NCBI GenBank assembly: GCA_034509925.1
Contig: CM067533.1
Location: 2,620,001 to 2,684,000, forward strand
Length of the DNA stretch: 64,000 bases
Source: Hirudinaria manillensis
Lineage: Eukaryota > Annelida > Clitellata > Hirudinida > Hirudinidae
Direction: 5' to 3'
This document shows positions 13,101 through 28,700 of this stretch, piece by piece. The notes under the pieces were generated by a model, which was not told where the DNA came from, did not search any database, and saw only the letters and a list, made by a program, of their open reading frames with translations. Made by a program: the position numbers and the translations under genes. Every line of letters begins with the position of its first letter. Position 1 is the stretch's first letter.

Positions 13101-16100
13101 CAAAGTCAACTCCAAAGACTGCTTCGATTTCCCACAATACAAGTCATGAATCTTCTAACAAGAGAAGAAAGAAATTGAAAGTCATCAGACAAAGTCAACT
13201 CCAAAGACTGCTTCGATTTCCCACAATACAAGTCATGAATCTTCTATCAACAAAAGAAAGAAATTGGAAGTCATAAGACAAAGTCAACTCCAGCACAATA
13301 TCTTCACAAACAATTGTCTTTTCCGAAACGTAACCTCCATCATGCGCGGAGTAGATGTGAACTCTAGTCCCGCCGGCCGAGAAATGCCATAGCCAACTCG
13401 CTCTCCTTAATTTATAGCTATCGGCGCCTCAGCAGCATGCAGGCGTGCATCGCGTGCGTGCTAGCTACTAGCACGAGGCTTGGCTTCCCGCCCATTTATG
13501 ACGTGATTAATTGAAGAGTAAGGGCTTGTTATTCTTTGCTTTTATGGAAATTAAATTTTATTTCCATGGAAATCATCGGACAATGTCAACTCCAAATAGA
13601 GCTTCGATTTCACACAGTACGAGTCATGAATCTTCTAACAAGAGAAGAAAGAAATTGAAAGTCATCAGACAAAGTCAACTCCAAAGACTGCTTCGATTTC
13701 CCACAATACAAGTCATGAATCTTCTAACAAGAGAAGAAAGAAATTGAAAGTCATCAGACAAAGTCAACTCCAAAGACTGCTTCGATTTCACACAATACAA
13801 GTCATGAATCTTCTAACAAGAGAAGAAAGAAATTGAAAGTCATCAGACAAAGTCAACTCCAAAGACTGCTTCGATTTCACACAATACAAGTCATGAATCT
13901 TCTAACAACAAAAGAAAGAAATTGGAAGTCATAAGACAAAGTCAACTCCAGCACAATATCTTCACAAACAATTGTCTTTTCCGAAACGTAACCTCCATCA
14001 TGCGCGGAGTAGATGTGAACTCTAGTCCCGCCGGCCGAGAAATGCCATAGCCAACTCGCTCTCCTTAATTTATAGCTATCGGCGCCTCAGCAGCATGCAG
14101 GCGTGCATCGCGTGCGTGCTAGCTACTAGCACGAGGCTTGGCTTCCCGCCCATTTATGGCGTGATTAATTGAAGAGTAAGGGCTTGTTATTCTTTGTTTT
14201 TATGGAAATTAAATTTTATTTCTATGGAAATCATCGGACAATGTCAACTCCAAATAGAGCTTCGATTTCACACAGTACGAGTCATGAATCTTCTAACAAG
14301 AGAAGAAAGAAATTGCAAGTCATCAGACAAAGTCAACTCCAAAGACTGCTTCGATTTCACACAGTACGAGTCATGAATCTTCTAACAAGAGAAGAAAGAA
14401 ATTGCAAGTCATCAGACAAAGTCAACTCCAAAGGCTGCTTCGATTTCACACAATACAAGTCATGAATCTTCTAACAACAAAAGAAAGAAATTGGAAGTCA
14501 TAAGACAAAGTCAACTCCAGCACAATATCTTCACAAACAATTGTCTTTTCCGAAACGTAACCTCCATCATGCGCGGAGTAGATGTGAACTCTAGTCCCGC
14601 CGGCCGAGAAATGCCATAGCCAACTCGCTCTCCTTAATTTATAGCTATCGGCGCCTCAGCAGCATGCAGGCGTGCATCGCGTGCGTGCTAGCTACTAGCA
14701 CGAGGCTTGGCTTCCCGCCCATTTATGACGTGATTAATTGAAGAGTAAGGGCTTGTTATTCTTTGTTTTTATGGAAATTAAATTTTATTTCTATGGAAAT
14801 CATCGGACAATGTCAACTCCAAATAGAGCTTCGATTTCACACAGTACGAGTCATGAATCTTCTAACAAGAGAAGAAAGAAATTGAAAGTCATCAGACAAA
14901 GTCAACTCCAAAGACTGCTTCGATTTCCCACAATACAAGTCATGAATCTTCTAACAAGAGAAGAAAGAAATTGAAAGTCATCAGACAAAGTCAACTCCAA
15001 AGACTGCTTCGATTTCCCACAATACAAGTCATGAATCTTCTAACAAGAGAAGAAAGAAATTGAAAGTCATCAAACAAAGTCAACTCCAAAGACTGCTTCG
15101 ATTTCACACAATACAAGTCATGAATCTTCTAACAACAAAAGAAAGAAATTGGAAGTCATAAGACAAAGTCAACTCCAGCACAATATCTTCACAAACAATT
15201 GTCTTTTCCGAAACGTAACCTCCATCATGCGCGGAGTAGATGTGAACTCTAGTCCCGCCGGCCGAGAAATGCCATAGCCAACTCGCTCTCCTTAATTTAT
15301 AGCTATCGGCGCCTCAGCAGCATGCAGGCGTGCATCGCGTGCGTGCTAGCTACTAGCACGAGGCTTGGCTTCCCGCCCATTTATGGCGTGATTAATTGAA
15401 GAGTAAGGGCTTGTTATTCTTTGTTTTTATGGAAATTAAATTTTATTTCTATGGAAATCATCGGACAATGTCAACTCCAAATAGAGCTTCGATTTCACAC
15501 AGTACGAGTCATGAATCTTCTAACAAGAGAAGAAAGAAATTGCAAGTCATCAGACAAAGTCAACTCCAAAGACTGCTTCGATTTCACACAGTACGAGTCA
15601 TGAATCTTCTAACAAGAGAAGAAAGAAATTGCAAGTCATCAGACAAAGTCAACTCCAAAGGCTGCTTCGATTTCACACAATACAAGTCATGAATCTTCTA
15701 ACAACAAAAGAAAGAAATTGGAAGTCATAAGACAAAGTCAACTCCAGCACAATATCTTCACAAACAATTGTCTTTTCCGAAACGTAACCTCCATCATGCG
15801 CGGAGTAGATGTGAACTCTAGTCCCGCCGGCCGAGAAATGCCATAGCCAACTCGCTCTCCTTAATTTATAGCTATCGGCGCCTCAGCAGCATGCAGGCGT
15901 GCATCGCGTGCGTGCTAGCTACTAGCACGAGGCTTGGCTTCCCGCCCATTTATGACGTGATTAATTGAAGAGTAAGGGCTTGTTATTCTTTGTTTTTATG
16001 GAAATTAAATTTTATTTCTATGGAAATCATCGGACAATGTCAACTCCAAATAGAGCTTCGATTTCACACAGTACGAGTCATGAATCTTCTAACAAGAGAA

Positions 16101-19100
16101 GAAAGAAATTGAAAGTCATCAGACAAAGTCAACTCCAAAGACTGCTTCGATTTCCCACAATACAAGTCATGAATCTTCTAACAAGAGAAGAAAGAAATTG
16201 AAAGTCATCAGACAAAGTCAACTCCAAAGACTGCTTCGATTTCCCACAATACAAGTCATGAATCTTCTAACAAGAAGAAAGAAATTGAAAGTCATCAACA
16301 AAGTCAACTCCAAAGACTGCTTCGATTTCACACAATACAAGTCATGAATCTTCTAACAACAAAAGAAAGAAATTGGAAGTCATAAGACAAAGTCAACTCC
16401 AGCACAATATCTTCACAAACAATTGTCTTTTCCGAAACGTAACCTCCATCATGCGCGGAGTAGATGTGAACTCTAGTCCCGCCGTCCGAGAAATGCCATA
16501 GCCAACTCGCTCTCCTTAATTTATAGCTATCGGCGCCTCAGCAGCATGCAGGCGTGCATCGCGTGCGTGCTAGCTACTAGCACGAGGCTTGGCTTCCCGC
16601 CCATTTATGGCGTGATTAATTGAAGAGTAAGGGCTTGTTATTCTTTGTTTTTATGGAAATTAAATTTTATTTCTATGGAAATCATCGGACAATGTCAACT
16701 CCAAATAGAGCTTCGATTTCACACAGTACGAGTCATGAATCTTCTAACAAGAGAAGAAAGAAATTGAAAGTCATCAGACAAAGTCAACTCCAAAGACTGC
16801 TTCGATTTCCCACAATACAAGTCATGAATCTTCTAACAAGAGAAGAAAGAAATTGAAAGTCATCAGACAAAGTCAACTCCAAAGACTGCTTCGATTTCCC
16901 ACAATACAAGTCATGAATCTTCTATCAACAAAAGAAAGAAATTGGAAGTCATAAGACAAAGTCAACTCCAGCACAATATCTTCACAAACAATTGTCTTTT
17001 CCGAAACGTAACCTCCATCATGCGCGGAGTAGATGTGAACTCTAGTCCCGCCGGCTGAGAAATGCCATAGCCAACTCGCTCTCCTTAATTTATAGCTATC
17101 GGCGCCTCAGCAGCATGCAGGCGTGCATCGCGTGCGTGCTAGCTACTAGCACGAGGCTTGGCTTCCCGCCCATTTATGACGTGATTAATTGAAGAGTAAG
17201 GGCTTGTTATTCTTTGCTTTTATGGAAATTAAATTTTATTTCCATGGAAATCATCGGACAATGTCAACTCCAAATAGAGCTTCGATTTCACACAGTACGA
17301 GTCATGAATCTTCTAACAAGAGAAGAAAGAAATTGAAAGTCATCAGACAAAGTCAACTCCAAAGACTGCTTCGATTTCCCACAATACAAGTCATGAATCT
17401 TCTAACAAGAGAAGAAAGAAATTGAAAGTCATCAGACAAAGTCAACTCCAAAGACTGCTTCGATTTCACACAATACAAGTCATGAATCTTCTAACAAGAG
17501 AAGAAAGAAATTGAAAGTCATCAGACAAAGTCAACTCCAAAGACTGCTTCGATTTCACACAATACAAGTCATTAATCTTCTAACAACAAAAGAAAGAAAT
17601 TGGAAGTCATAAGACAAAGTCAACTCCAGCACAATATCTTCACAAACAATTGTCTTTTCCGAAACGTAACCTCCATCATGCGCGGAGTAGATGTGAACTC
17701 TAGTCCCGCCGGCCGAGAAATGCCATAGCCAACTCGCTCTCCTTAATTTATAGCTATCGGCGCCTCAGCAGCATGCAGGCGTGCATCGCGTGCGTGCTAG
17801 CTACTAGCACGAGGCTTGGCTTCCCGCCCATTTATGACGTGATTAATTGAAGAGTAAGGGCTTGTTATTCTTTGCTTTTATGGAAATTAAATTTTATTTC
17901 CATGGAAATCATCGGACAATGTCAACTCCAAATAGAGCTTCGATTTCACACAGTACGAGTCATGAATCTTCTAACAAGAGAAGAAAGAAATTGAAAGTCA
18001 TCAGACAAAGTCAACTCCAAAGACTGCTTCGATTTCCCACAATACAAGTCATGAATCTTCTAACAAGAGAAGAAATAAATTGAAAGTCATCAGACAAAGT
18101 CAACTCCAAAGACTGCTTCGATTTCACACAATACAAGTCATGAATCTTCTAACAAGAGAAGAAAGAAATTGAAAGTCATCAGACAAAGTCAACTCCAAAG
18201 ACTGCTTCGATTTCACACAATACAAGTCATTAATCTTCTAACAACAAAAGAAAGAAATTGGAAGTCATAAGACAAAGTCAACTCCAGCACAATATCTTCA
18301 CAAACAATTGTCTTTTCCGAAACGTAACCTCCATCATGCGCGGAGTAGATGTGAACTCTAGTCCCGCCGGCCGAGAAATGCCATAGCCAACTCGCTCTCC
18401 TTAATTTATAGCTATCGGCGCCTCAGCAGCATGCAGGCGTGCATCGCGTGCGTGCTAGCTACTAGCACGAGGCTTGGCTTCCCGCCCATTTATGGCGTGA
18501 TTAATTGAAGAGTAAGGGCTTGTTATTCTTTGTTTTTATGGAAATTAAATTTTATTTCTATGGAAATCATCGGACAATGTCAACTCCAAATAGAGCTTCG
18601 ATTTCACACAGTACGAGTCATGAATCTTCTAACAAGAGAAGAAAGAAATTGCAAGTCATCAGACAAAGTCAACTCCAAAGACTGCTTCGATTTCACACAG
18701 TACGAGTCATGAATCTTCTAACAAGAGAAGAAAGAAATTGCAAGTCATCAGACAAAGTCAACTCCAAAGGCTGCTTCGATTTCACACAATACAAGTCATG
18801 AATCTTCTAACAACAAAAGAAAGAAATTGGAAGTCATAAGACAAAGTCAACTCCAGCACAATATCTTCACAAACAATTGTCTTTTCCGAAACGTAACCTC
18901 CATCATGCGCGGAGTAGATGTGAACTCTAGTCCCGCCGGCCGAGAAATGCCATAGCCAACTCGCTCTCCTTAATTTATAGCTATCGGCGCCTCAGCAGCA
19001 TGCAGGCGTGCATCGCGTGCGTGCTAGCTACTAGCACGAGGCTTGGCTTCCCGCCCATTTATGACGTGATTAATTGAAGAGTAAGGGCTTGTTATTCTTT

Positions 19101-22100
19101 GTTTTTATGGAAATTAAATTTTATTTCTATGGAAATCATCGGACAATGTCAACTCCAAATAGAGCTTCGATTTCACACAGTACGAGTCATGAATCTTCTA
19201 ACAAGAGAAGAAAGAAATTGAAAGTCATCAGACAAAGTCAACTCCAAAGACTGCTTCGATTTCCCACAATACAAGTCATGAATTTCTAACAAGAGAAGAA
19301 AGAAATTGAAAGTCATCAGACAAAGTCAACTCCAAAGACTGCTTCGATTTCCCACAATACAAGTCATGAATCTTCTAACAAGAGAAGAAAGAAATTGAAA
19401 GTCATCAGACAAAGTCAACTCCAAAGACTGCTTCGATTTCACACAATACAAGTCATGAATCTTCTAACAAGAGAAGAAAGAAATTGAAAGTCATCAGACA
19501 AAGTCAACTCCAAAGACTGCTTCGATTTCACACAATACAAGTCATTAATCTTCTAACAACAAAAGAAAGAAATTGGAAGTCATAAGACAAAGTCAACTCC
19601 AGCACAATATCTTCACAAACAATTGTCTTTTCCGAAACGTAACCTCCATCATGCGCGGAGTAGATGTGAACTCTAGTCCCGCCGGCCGAGAAATGCCATA
19701 GCCAACTCGCTCTCCTTAATTTATAGCTATCGGCGCCTCAGCAGCATGCAGGCGTGCATCGCGTGCGTGCTAGCTACTAGCACGAGGCTTGGCTTCCCGC
19801 CCATTTATGGCGTGATTAATTGAAGAGTACGGGCTTGTTATTCTTTGTTTTTATGGAAATTAAATTTTATTTCTATGGAAATCATCGGACAATGTCAACT
19901 CCAAATAGAGCTTCGATTTCCCACAATACAAGTCATGAATCTTCTAACAAGAGAAGAAAGAAATTGAAAGTCATCAGACAAAGTCAACTCCAAAGACTGC
20001 TTCGATTTCCCACAATACAAGTCATGAATCTTCTAACAAGAGAAGAAAGAAATTGAAAGTCATCAGACAAAGTCAAATCCAAAGACTGCTTCGATTTCCC
20101 ACAATACAAGTCATGAATCTTCTAACAAGAGAAGAAAGAAATTGAAAGTCATCAGACAAAGTCAACTCCAAAGACTGCTTCGATTTCACACAATACAAGT
20201 CATGAATCTTCTAACAACAAAAGAAAGAAATTGGAAGTCATAAGACAAAGTCAACTCCAGCACAATATCTTCACAAACAATTGTCTTTTCCGAAACGTAA
20301 CCTCCATCATGCGCGGAGTAGATGTGAACTCTAGTCCCGCCGGCCGAGAAATGCCATAGCCAACTCGCTCTCCTTAATTTATAGCTATCGGCGCCTCAGC
20401 AGCATGCAGGCGTGCATCGCGTGCGTGCTAGCTACTAGCACGAGGCTTGGCTTCCCGCCCATTTATGGCGTGATTAATTGAAGAGTAAGGGCTTGTTATT
20501 CTTTGTTTTTATGGAAATTAAATTTTATTTCTATGGAAATCATCGGACAATGTCAACTCCAAATAGAGCTTCGATTTCACACAGTACGAGTCATGAATCT
20601 TCTAACAAGAGAAGAAAGAAATTGCAAGTCATCAGACAAAGTCAACTCCAAAGACTGCTTCGTTTTCACACAATACAAGTCATGAATCTTCTAACAACAA
20701 AAGAAAGAAATTGGAAGTCATAAGACAAAGTCAACTCCAGCACAATATCTTCACAAACAATTGTCTTTTCCGAAACGTAACCTCCATCATGCGCGGAGTA
20801 GATGTGAACTCTAGTCCCGCCGGCCGAGAAATGCCATAGCCAACTCGCTCTCCTTAATTTATAGCTATCGGCGCCTCAGCAGCATGCAGGCGTGCATCGC
20901 GTGCGTGCTAGCTACTAGCACGAGGCTTGGCTTCCCGCCCATTTATGGCGTGATTAATTGAAGAGTAAGGGCTTGTTATTCTTTGTTTTTATGGAAATTA
21001 AATTTTATTTCTATGGAAATCATCGGACAATGTCAACTCCATATAGAGCTTCGATTTCACACAGTACGAGTCATGAATCTTCTAACAAGAGAAGAAAGAA
21101 ATTGAAAGTCATCAGACAAAGTCAACTCCAAAGACTGCTTCGATTTCCCACAATACAAGTCATGAATCTTCTAACAAGAGAAGAAAGAAATTGAAAGTCA
21201 TCAGACAAAGTCAACTCCAAAGACTGCTTCGATTTCACACAGTACGAGTCATGAATCTTCTAACAAGAGAAGAAAGAAATTGCAAGTCATCAGACAAAGT
21301 CAACTCCAAAGGCTGCTTCGATTTCACACAATACAAGTCATGAATCTTCTAACAACAAAAGAAAGAAATTGGAAGTCATAAGACAAAGTCAACTCCAGCA
21401 CAATATCTTCACAAACAATTGTCTTTTCCGAAACGTAACCTCCATCATGCGCGGAGTAGATGTGAACTCTAGTCCCGCCGGCCGAGAAATGCCATAGCCA
21501 ACTCGCTCTCCTTAATTTATAGCTATCGGCGCCTCAGCAGCATGCAGGCGTGCATCGCGTGCGTGCTAGCTACTAGCACGAGGCTTGGCTTCCCGCCCAT
21601 TTATGGCGTGATTAATTGAAGAGTAAGGGCTTGTTATTCTTTGTTTTTATGGAAATTAAATTTTATTTCTATGGAAATCATCGGACAATGTCAACTCCAA
21701 ATAGAGCTTCGATTTCACACAGTACGAGTCATGAATCTTCTAACAAGAGAAGAAAGAAATTGCAAGTCATCAGACAAAGTCAACTCCAAAGACTGCTTCG
21801 ATTTCACACAATACAAGTCATGAATCTTCTAACAAGAGAAGAAAGAAATTGCAAGTCATCAGACAAAGTCAACTCCAGCACAATATCTTCACAAACAATT
21901 GTCTTTTCCGAAACGTAACCTCCATCATGCGCGGAGTAGATGTGAACTCTAGTCCCGCCGGCCGAGAAATGCCATAGCCAACTCGCTCTCCTTAATTTAT
22001 AGCTATCGGCGCCTCAGCAGCATGCAGGCGTGCATCGCGTGCGTGCTAGCTACTAGCACGAGGCTTGGCTTCCCGCCCATTTATGGCGTGATTAATTGAA

Positions 22101-25100
22101 GAGTAAGGGCTTGTTATTCTTTGTTTTTATGGAAATTAAATTTTATTTCTATGGAAATCATCGGACAATGTCAACTCCATATAGAGCTTCGATTTCACAC
22201 AGTACGAGTCATGAATCTTCTAACAAGAGAAGAAAGAAATTGAAAGTCATCAGACAAAGTCAACTCCAAAGACTGCTTCGATTTCCCACAATACAAGTCA
22301 TGAATCTTCTAACAAGAGAAGAAAGAAATTGAAAGTCATCAGACAAAGTCAACTCCAAAGACTGCTTCGATTTCCCACAATACAAGTCATGAATCTTCTA
22401 ACAAGAGAAGAAAGAAATTGAAAGTCATCAGACAAAGTCAACTCCAAAGACTGCTTCGATTTCACACAATACAAGTCATGAATCTTCTAACAAGAGAAGA
22501 AAGAAATTGAAAGTCATCAGACAAAGTCAACTCCAAAGACTGCTTCGATTTCACACAGTACGAGTCATGAATCTTCTAACAAGAGAAGAAAGAAATTGCA
22601 AGTCATCAGACAAAGTCAACTCCAAAGACTGCTTCGTTTTCACACAATACAAGTCATGAATCTTCTAACAACAAAAGAAAGAAATTGGAAGTCATAAGAC
22701 AAAGTCAACTCCAGCACAATATCTTCACAAACAATTGTCTTTTCCGAAACGTAACCTCCATCATGCGCGGAGTAGATGTGAACTCTAGTCCCGCCGGCCG
22801 AGAAATGCCATAGCCAACTCGCTCTCCTTAATTTATAGCTATCGGCGCCTCAGCAGCATGCAGGCGTGCATCGCGTGCGTGCTAGCTACTAGCACGAGGC
22901 TTGGCTTCCCGCCCATTTATGGCGTGATTAATTGAAGAGTAAGGGCTTGTTATTCTTTGTTTTTATGGAAATTAAATTTTATTTCTATGGAAATCATCGG
23001 ACAATGTCAACTCCATATAGAGCTTCGATTTCACACAGTACGAGTCATGAATCTTCTAACAAGAGAAGAAAGAAATTGAAAGTCATCAGACAAAGTCAAC
23101 TCCAAAGACTGCTTCGATTTCCCACAATACAAGTCATGAATCTTCTAACAAGAGAAGAAAGAAATTGAAAGTCATCAGACAAAGTCAACTCCAAAGACTG
23201 CTTCGATTTCACACAGTACGAGTCATGAATCTTCTAACAAGAGAAGAAAGAAATTGCAAGTCATCAGACAAAGTCAACTCCAAAGGCTGCTTCGATTTCA
23301 CACAATACAAGTCATGAATCTTCTAACAACAAAAGAAAGAAATTGGAAGTCATAAGACAAAGTCAACTCCAGCACAATATCTTCACAAACAATTGTCTTT
23401 TCCGAAACGTAACCTCCATCATGCGCGGAGTAGATGTGAACTCTAGTCCCGCCGGCCGAGAAATGCCATAGCCAACTCGCTCTCCTTAATTTATAGCTAT
23501 CGGCGCCTCAGCAGCATGCAGGCGTGCATCGCGTGCGTGCTAGCTACTAGCACGAGGCTTGGCTTCCCGCCCATTTATGGCGTGATTAATTGAAGAGTAA
23601 GGGCTTGTTATTCTTTGTTTTTATGGAAATTAAATTTTATTTCTATGGAAATCATCGGACAATGTCAACTCCAAATAGAGCTTCGATTTCACACAGTACG
23701 AGTCATGAATCTTCTAACAAGAGAAGAAAGAAATTGCAAGTCATCAGACAAAGTCAACTCCAAAGACTGCTTCGATTTCACACAATACAAGTCATGAATC
23801 TTCTAACAAGAGAAGAAAGAAATCAAGTCATCAGACAAAGTCAACTCCACACAAACAATTGTCTTTTCCGAAACGTAACCTCCATCATGCGCGGAGTAGA
23901 TGTGAACTCTAGTCCCGCCGGCCGAGAAATGCCATAGCCAACTCGCTCTCCTTAATTTATAGCTATCGGCGCCTCAGCAGCATGCAGGCGTGCATCGCGT
24001 GCGTGCTAGCTACTAGCACGAGGCTTGGCTTCCCGCCCATTTATGGCGTGATTAATTGAAGAGTAAGGGCTTGTTATTCTTTGTTTTTATGGAAATTAAA
24101 TTTTATTTCTATGGAAATCATCGGACAATGTCAACTCCATATAGAGCTTCGATTTCACACAGTACGAGTCATGAATCTTCTAACAAGAGAAGAAAGAAAT
24201 TGAAAGTCATCAGACAAAGTCAACTCCAAAGACTGCTTCGATTTCCCACAATACAAGTCATGAATCTTCTAACAAGAGAAGAAAGAAATTGAAAGTCATC
24301 AGACAAAGTCAACTCCAAAGACTGCTTCGATTTCCCACAATACAAGTCATGAATCTTCTAACAAGAGAAGAAAGAAATTGAAAGTCATCAGACAAAGTCA
24401 ACTCCAAAGACTGCTTCGATTTCACACAATACAAGTCATGAATCTTCTAACAAGAGAAGAAAGAAATTGAAAGTCATCAGACAAAGTCAACTCCAAAGAC
24501 TGCTTCGATTTCACACAGTACGAGTCATGAATCTTCTAACAAGAGAAGAAAGAAATTGCAAGTCATCAGACAAAGTCAACTCCAAAGGCTGCTTCGATTT
24601 CACACAATACAAGTCATGAATCTTCTAACAACAAAAGAAAGAAATTGGAAGTCATAAGACAAAGTCAACTCCAGCACAATATCTTCACAAACAATTGTCT
24701 TTTCCGAAACGTAACCTCCATCATGCGCGGAGTAGATGTGAACTCTAGTCCCGCCGGCCGAGAAATGCCATAGCCAACTCGCTCTCCTTAATTTATAGCT
24801 ATCGGCGCCTCAGCAGCATGCAGGCGTGCATCGCGTGCGTGCTAGCTACTAGCACGAGGCTTGGCTTCCCGCCCATTTATGGCGTGATTAATTGAAGAGT
24901 AAGGGCTTGTTATTCTTTGTTTTTATGGAAATTAAATTTTATTTCTATGGAAATCATCGGACAATGTCAACTCCAAATAGAGCTTCGATTTCACACAGTA
25001 CGAGTCATGAATCTTCTAACAAGAGAAGAAAGAAATTGCAAGTCATCAGACAAAGTCAACTCCAAAGACTGCTTCGATTTCACACAATACAAGTCATGAA

Positions 25101-25371
25101 TCTTCTAACAAGAGAAGAAAGAAATTGCAAGTCATCAGACAAAGTCAACTCCAGCACAATATCTTCACAAACAATTGTCTTTTCCGAAACGTAACCTCCA
25201 TCATGCGCGGAGTAGATGTGAACTCTAGTCCCGCCGGCCGAGAAATGCCATAGCCAACTCGCTCTCCTTAATTTATAGCTATCGGCGCCTCAGCAGCATG
25301 CAGGCGTGCATCGCGTGCGTGCTAGCTACTAGCACGAGGCTTGGCTTCCCGCCCATTTATGACGTGATTAA

Positions 25372-25762
25372 TTGAAGAGTAAGGGCTTGTTATTCTTTGT
25401 TTTTATGGAAATTAAATTTTATTTCTATGGAAATCATCGGACAATGTCAACTCCAAATAGAGCTTCGATTTCACACAGTACGAGTCATGAATCTTCTAAC
25501 AACAAAAGAAAGAAATTGGAAGTCATAAGACAAAGTCAACTCCAGCACAATATCTTCACAAACAATTGTCTTTTCCGAAACGTAACCTCCATCATGCGCG
25601 GAGTAGATGTGAACTCTAGTCCCGCCGGCCGAGAAATGCCATAGCCAACTCGCTCTCCTTAATTTATAGCTATCGGCGCCTCAGCAGCATGCAGGCGTGC
25701 ATCGCGTGCGTGCTAGCTACTAGCACGAGGCTTGGCTTCCCGCCCATTTATGGCGTGATTAA
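25372..25762 (+). repeat. Minimal 391-bp satellite unit (n = 1)
   Basis: One of two shortest units (the other starts at the equivalent landmark 29086). The single subrepeat is a hybrid: its front is the leading type (CACAGTACGAG) and its back is the terminal type (AACAACAAAAG, TCATAAGAC). This is the product expected from in-register recombination between the first and last subrepeats of a longer unit. The two 391-bp units lie exactly 3714 bp apart within a larger duplicated block. Confidence 0.85.
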
Positions 25763-28700
25763 TTGAAGAGTAAGGGCTTGTTATTCTTTGTTTTTATGGA
25801 AATTAAATTTTATTTCTATGGAAATCATCGGACAATGTCAACTCCAAATAGAGCTTCGATTTCACACAGTACGAGTCATGAATCTTCTAACAAGAGAAGA
25901 AAGAAATTGCAAGTCATCAGACAAAGTCAACTCCAAAGACTGCTTCGATTTCACACAATACAAGTCATGAATCTTCTAACAAGAGAAGAAAGAAATTGCA
26001 AGTCATCAGACAAAGTCAACTCCAGCACAATATCTTCACAAACAATTGTCTTTTCCGAAACGTAACCTCCATCATGCGCGGAGTAGATGTGAACTCTAGT
26101 CCCGCCGGCCGAGAAATGCCATAGCCAACTCGCTCTCCTTAATTTATAGCTATCGGCGCCTCAGCAGCATGCAGGCGTGCATCGCGTGCGTGCTAGCTAC
26201 TAGCACGAGGCTTGGCTTCCCGCCCATTTATGACGTGATTAATTGAAGAGTAAGGGCTTGTTATTCTTTGTTTTTATGGAAATTAAATTTTATTTCTATG
26301 GAAATCATCGGACAATGTCAACTCCAAATAAGCTTCGATTTCACACAATACAAGTCATGAATCTTCTAACAAGAGAAGAAAGAAATTGCAAGTCATCAGA
26401 CAAAGTCAACTCCAAAGACTGCTTCGATTTCACACAATACAAGTCATGAATCTTCTAACAACAAAGAAAGAAATTGGAAGTCATAAGACAAAGTCAACTC
26501 CAGCACAATATCTTCACAAACAATTGTCTTTTCCGAAACGTAACCTCCATCATGCGCGGAGTAGATGTGAACTCTAGTCCCGCCGGCCGAGAAATACCAT
26601 AGCCAACTCGCTCTCCTTAATTTATAGCTATCGGCGCCTCAGCAGCATGCAGGCGTGCATCGCGTGCGTGCTAGCTACTAGCACGAGGCTTGGCTTCCCG
26701 CCCATTTATGGCGTGATTAATTGAAGAGTAAGGGCTTGTTATTCTTTGTTTTTATGGAAATTAAATTTTATTTCTATGGAAATCATCGGACAATGTCAAC
26801 TCCAAATAGAGCTTCGATTTCACACAATACAAGTCATGAATCTTCTAACAAGAGAAGAAAGAAATTGAAAGTCATCAGACAAAGTCAACTCCAAAGACTG
26901 CTTCGATTTCCCACAATACAAGTCATGAATCTTCTAACAAGAGAAGAAAGAAATTGAAAGTCATCAGACAAAGTCAACTCCAAAGACTGCTTCGATTTCA
27001 CACAATACAAGTCATGAATCTTCTAACAACAAAAGAAAGAAATTGGAAGTCATAAGACAAAGTCAACTCCAGCACAATATCTTCACAAACAATTGTCTTT
27101 TCCGAAACGTAACCTCCATCATGCGCGGAGTAGATGTGAACTCTAGTCCCGCCGGCCGAGAAATGCCATAGCCAACTCGCTCTCCTTAATTTATAGCTAT
27201 CGGCGCCTCAGCAGCATGCAGGCGTGCATCGCGTGCGTGCTAGCTACTAGCACGAGGCTTGGCTTCCCGCCCATTTATGGCGTGATTAATTGAAGAGTAA
27301 GGGCTTGTTATTCTTTGTTTTTATGGAAATTAAATTTTATTTCTATGGAAATCATCGGACAATGTCAACTCCAAATAGAGCTTCGATTTCACACAGTACG
27401 AGTCATGAATCTTCTAACAAGAGAAGAAAGAAATTGCAAGTCATCAGACAAAGTCAACTCCAAAGACTGCTTCGATTTCACACAATACAAGTCATGAATC
27501 TTCTAACAAGAGAAGAAAGAAATTGCAAGTCATCAGACAAAGTCAACTCCAGCACAATATCTTCACAAACAATTGTCTTTTCCGAAACGTAACCTCCATC
27601 ATGCGCGGAGTAGATGTGAACTCTAGTCCCGCCGGCCGAGAAATGCCATAGCCAACTCGCTCTCCTTAATTTATAGCTATCGGCGCCTCAGCAGCATGCA
27701 GGCGTGCATCGCGTGCGTGCTAGCTACTAGCACGAGGCTTGGCTTCCCGCCCATTTATGGCGTGATTAATTGAAGAGTAAGGGCTTGTTATTCTTTGTTT
27801 TTATGGAAATTAAATTTTATTTCTATGGAAATCATCGGACAATGTCAACTCCATATAGAGCTTCGATTTCACACAGTACGAGTCATGAATCTTCTAACAA
27901 GAGAAGAAAGAAATTGAAAGTCATCAGACAAAGTCAACTCCAAAGACTGCTTCGATTTCCCACAATACAAGTCATGAATCTTCTAACAAGAGAAGAAAGA
28001 AATTGAAAGTCATCAGACAAAGTCAACTCCAAAGACTGCTTCGATTTCCCACAATACAAGTCATGAATCTTCTAACAAGAGAAGAAAGAAATTGAAAGTC
28101 ATCAGACAAAGTCAACTCCAAAGACTGCTTCGATTTCACACAATACAAGTCATGAATCTTCTAACAAGAGAAGAAAGAAATTGAAAGTCATCAGACAAAG
28201 TCAACTCCAAAGACTGCTTCGATTTCACACAGTACGAGTCATGAATCTTCTAACAAGAGAAGAAAGAAATTGCAAGTCATCAGACAAAGTCAACTCCAAA
28301 GGCTGCTTCGATTTCACACAATACAAGTCATGAATCTTCTAACAACAAAAGAAAGAAATTGGAAGTCATAAGACAAAGTCAACTCCAGCACAATATCTTC
28401 ACAAACAATTGTCTTTTCCGAAACGTAACCTCCATCATGCGCGGAGTAGATGTGAACTCTAGTCCCGCCGGCCGAGAAATGCCATAGCCAACTCGCTCTC
28501 CTTAATTTATAGCTATCGGCGCCTCAGCAGCATGCAGGCGTGCATCGCGTGCGTGCTAGCTACTAGCACGAGGCTTGGCTTCCCGCCCATTTATGGCGTG
28601 ATTAATTGAAGAGTAAGGGCTTGTTATTCTTTGTTTTTATGGAAATTAAATTTTATTTCTATGGAAATCATCGGACAATGTCAACTCCAAATAGAGCTTC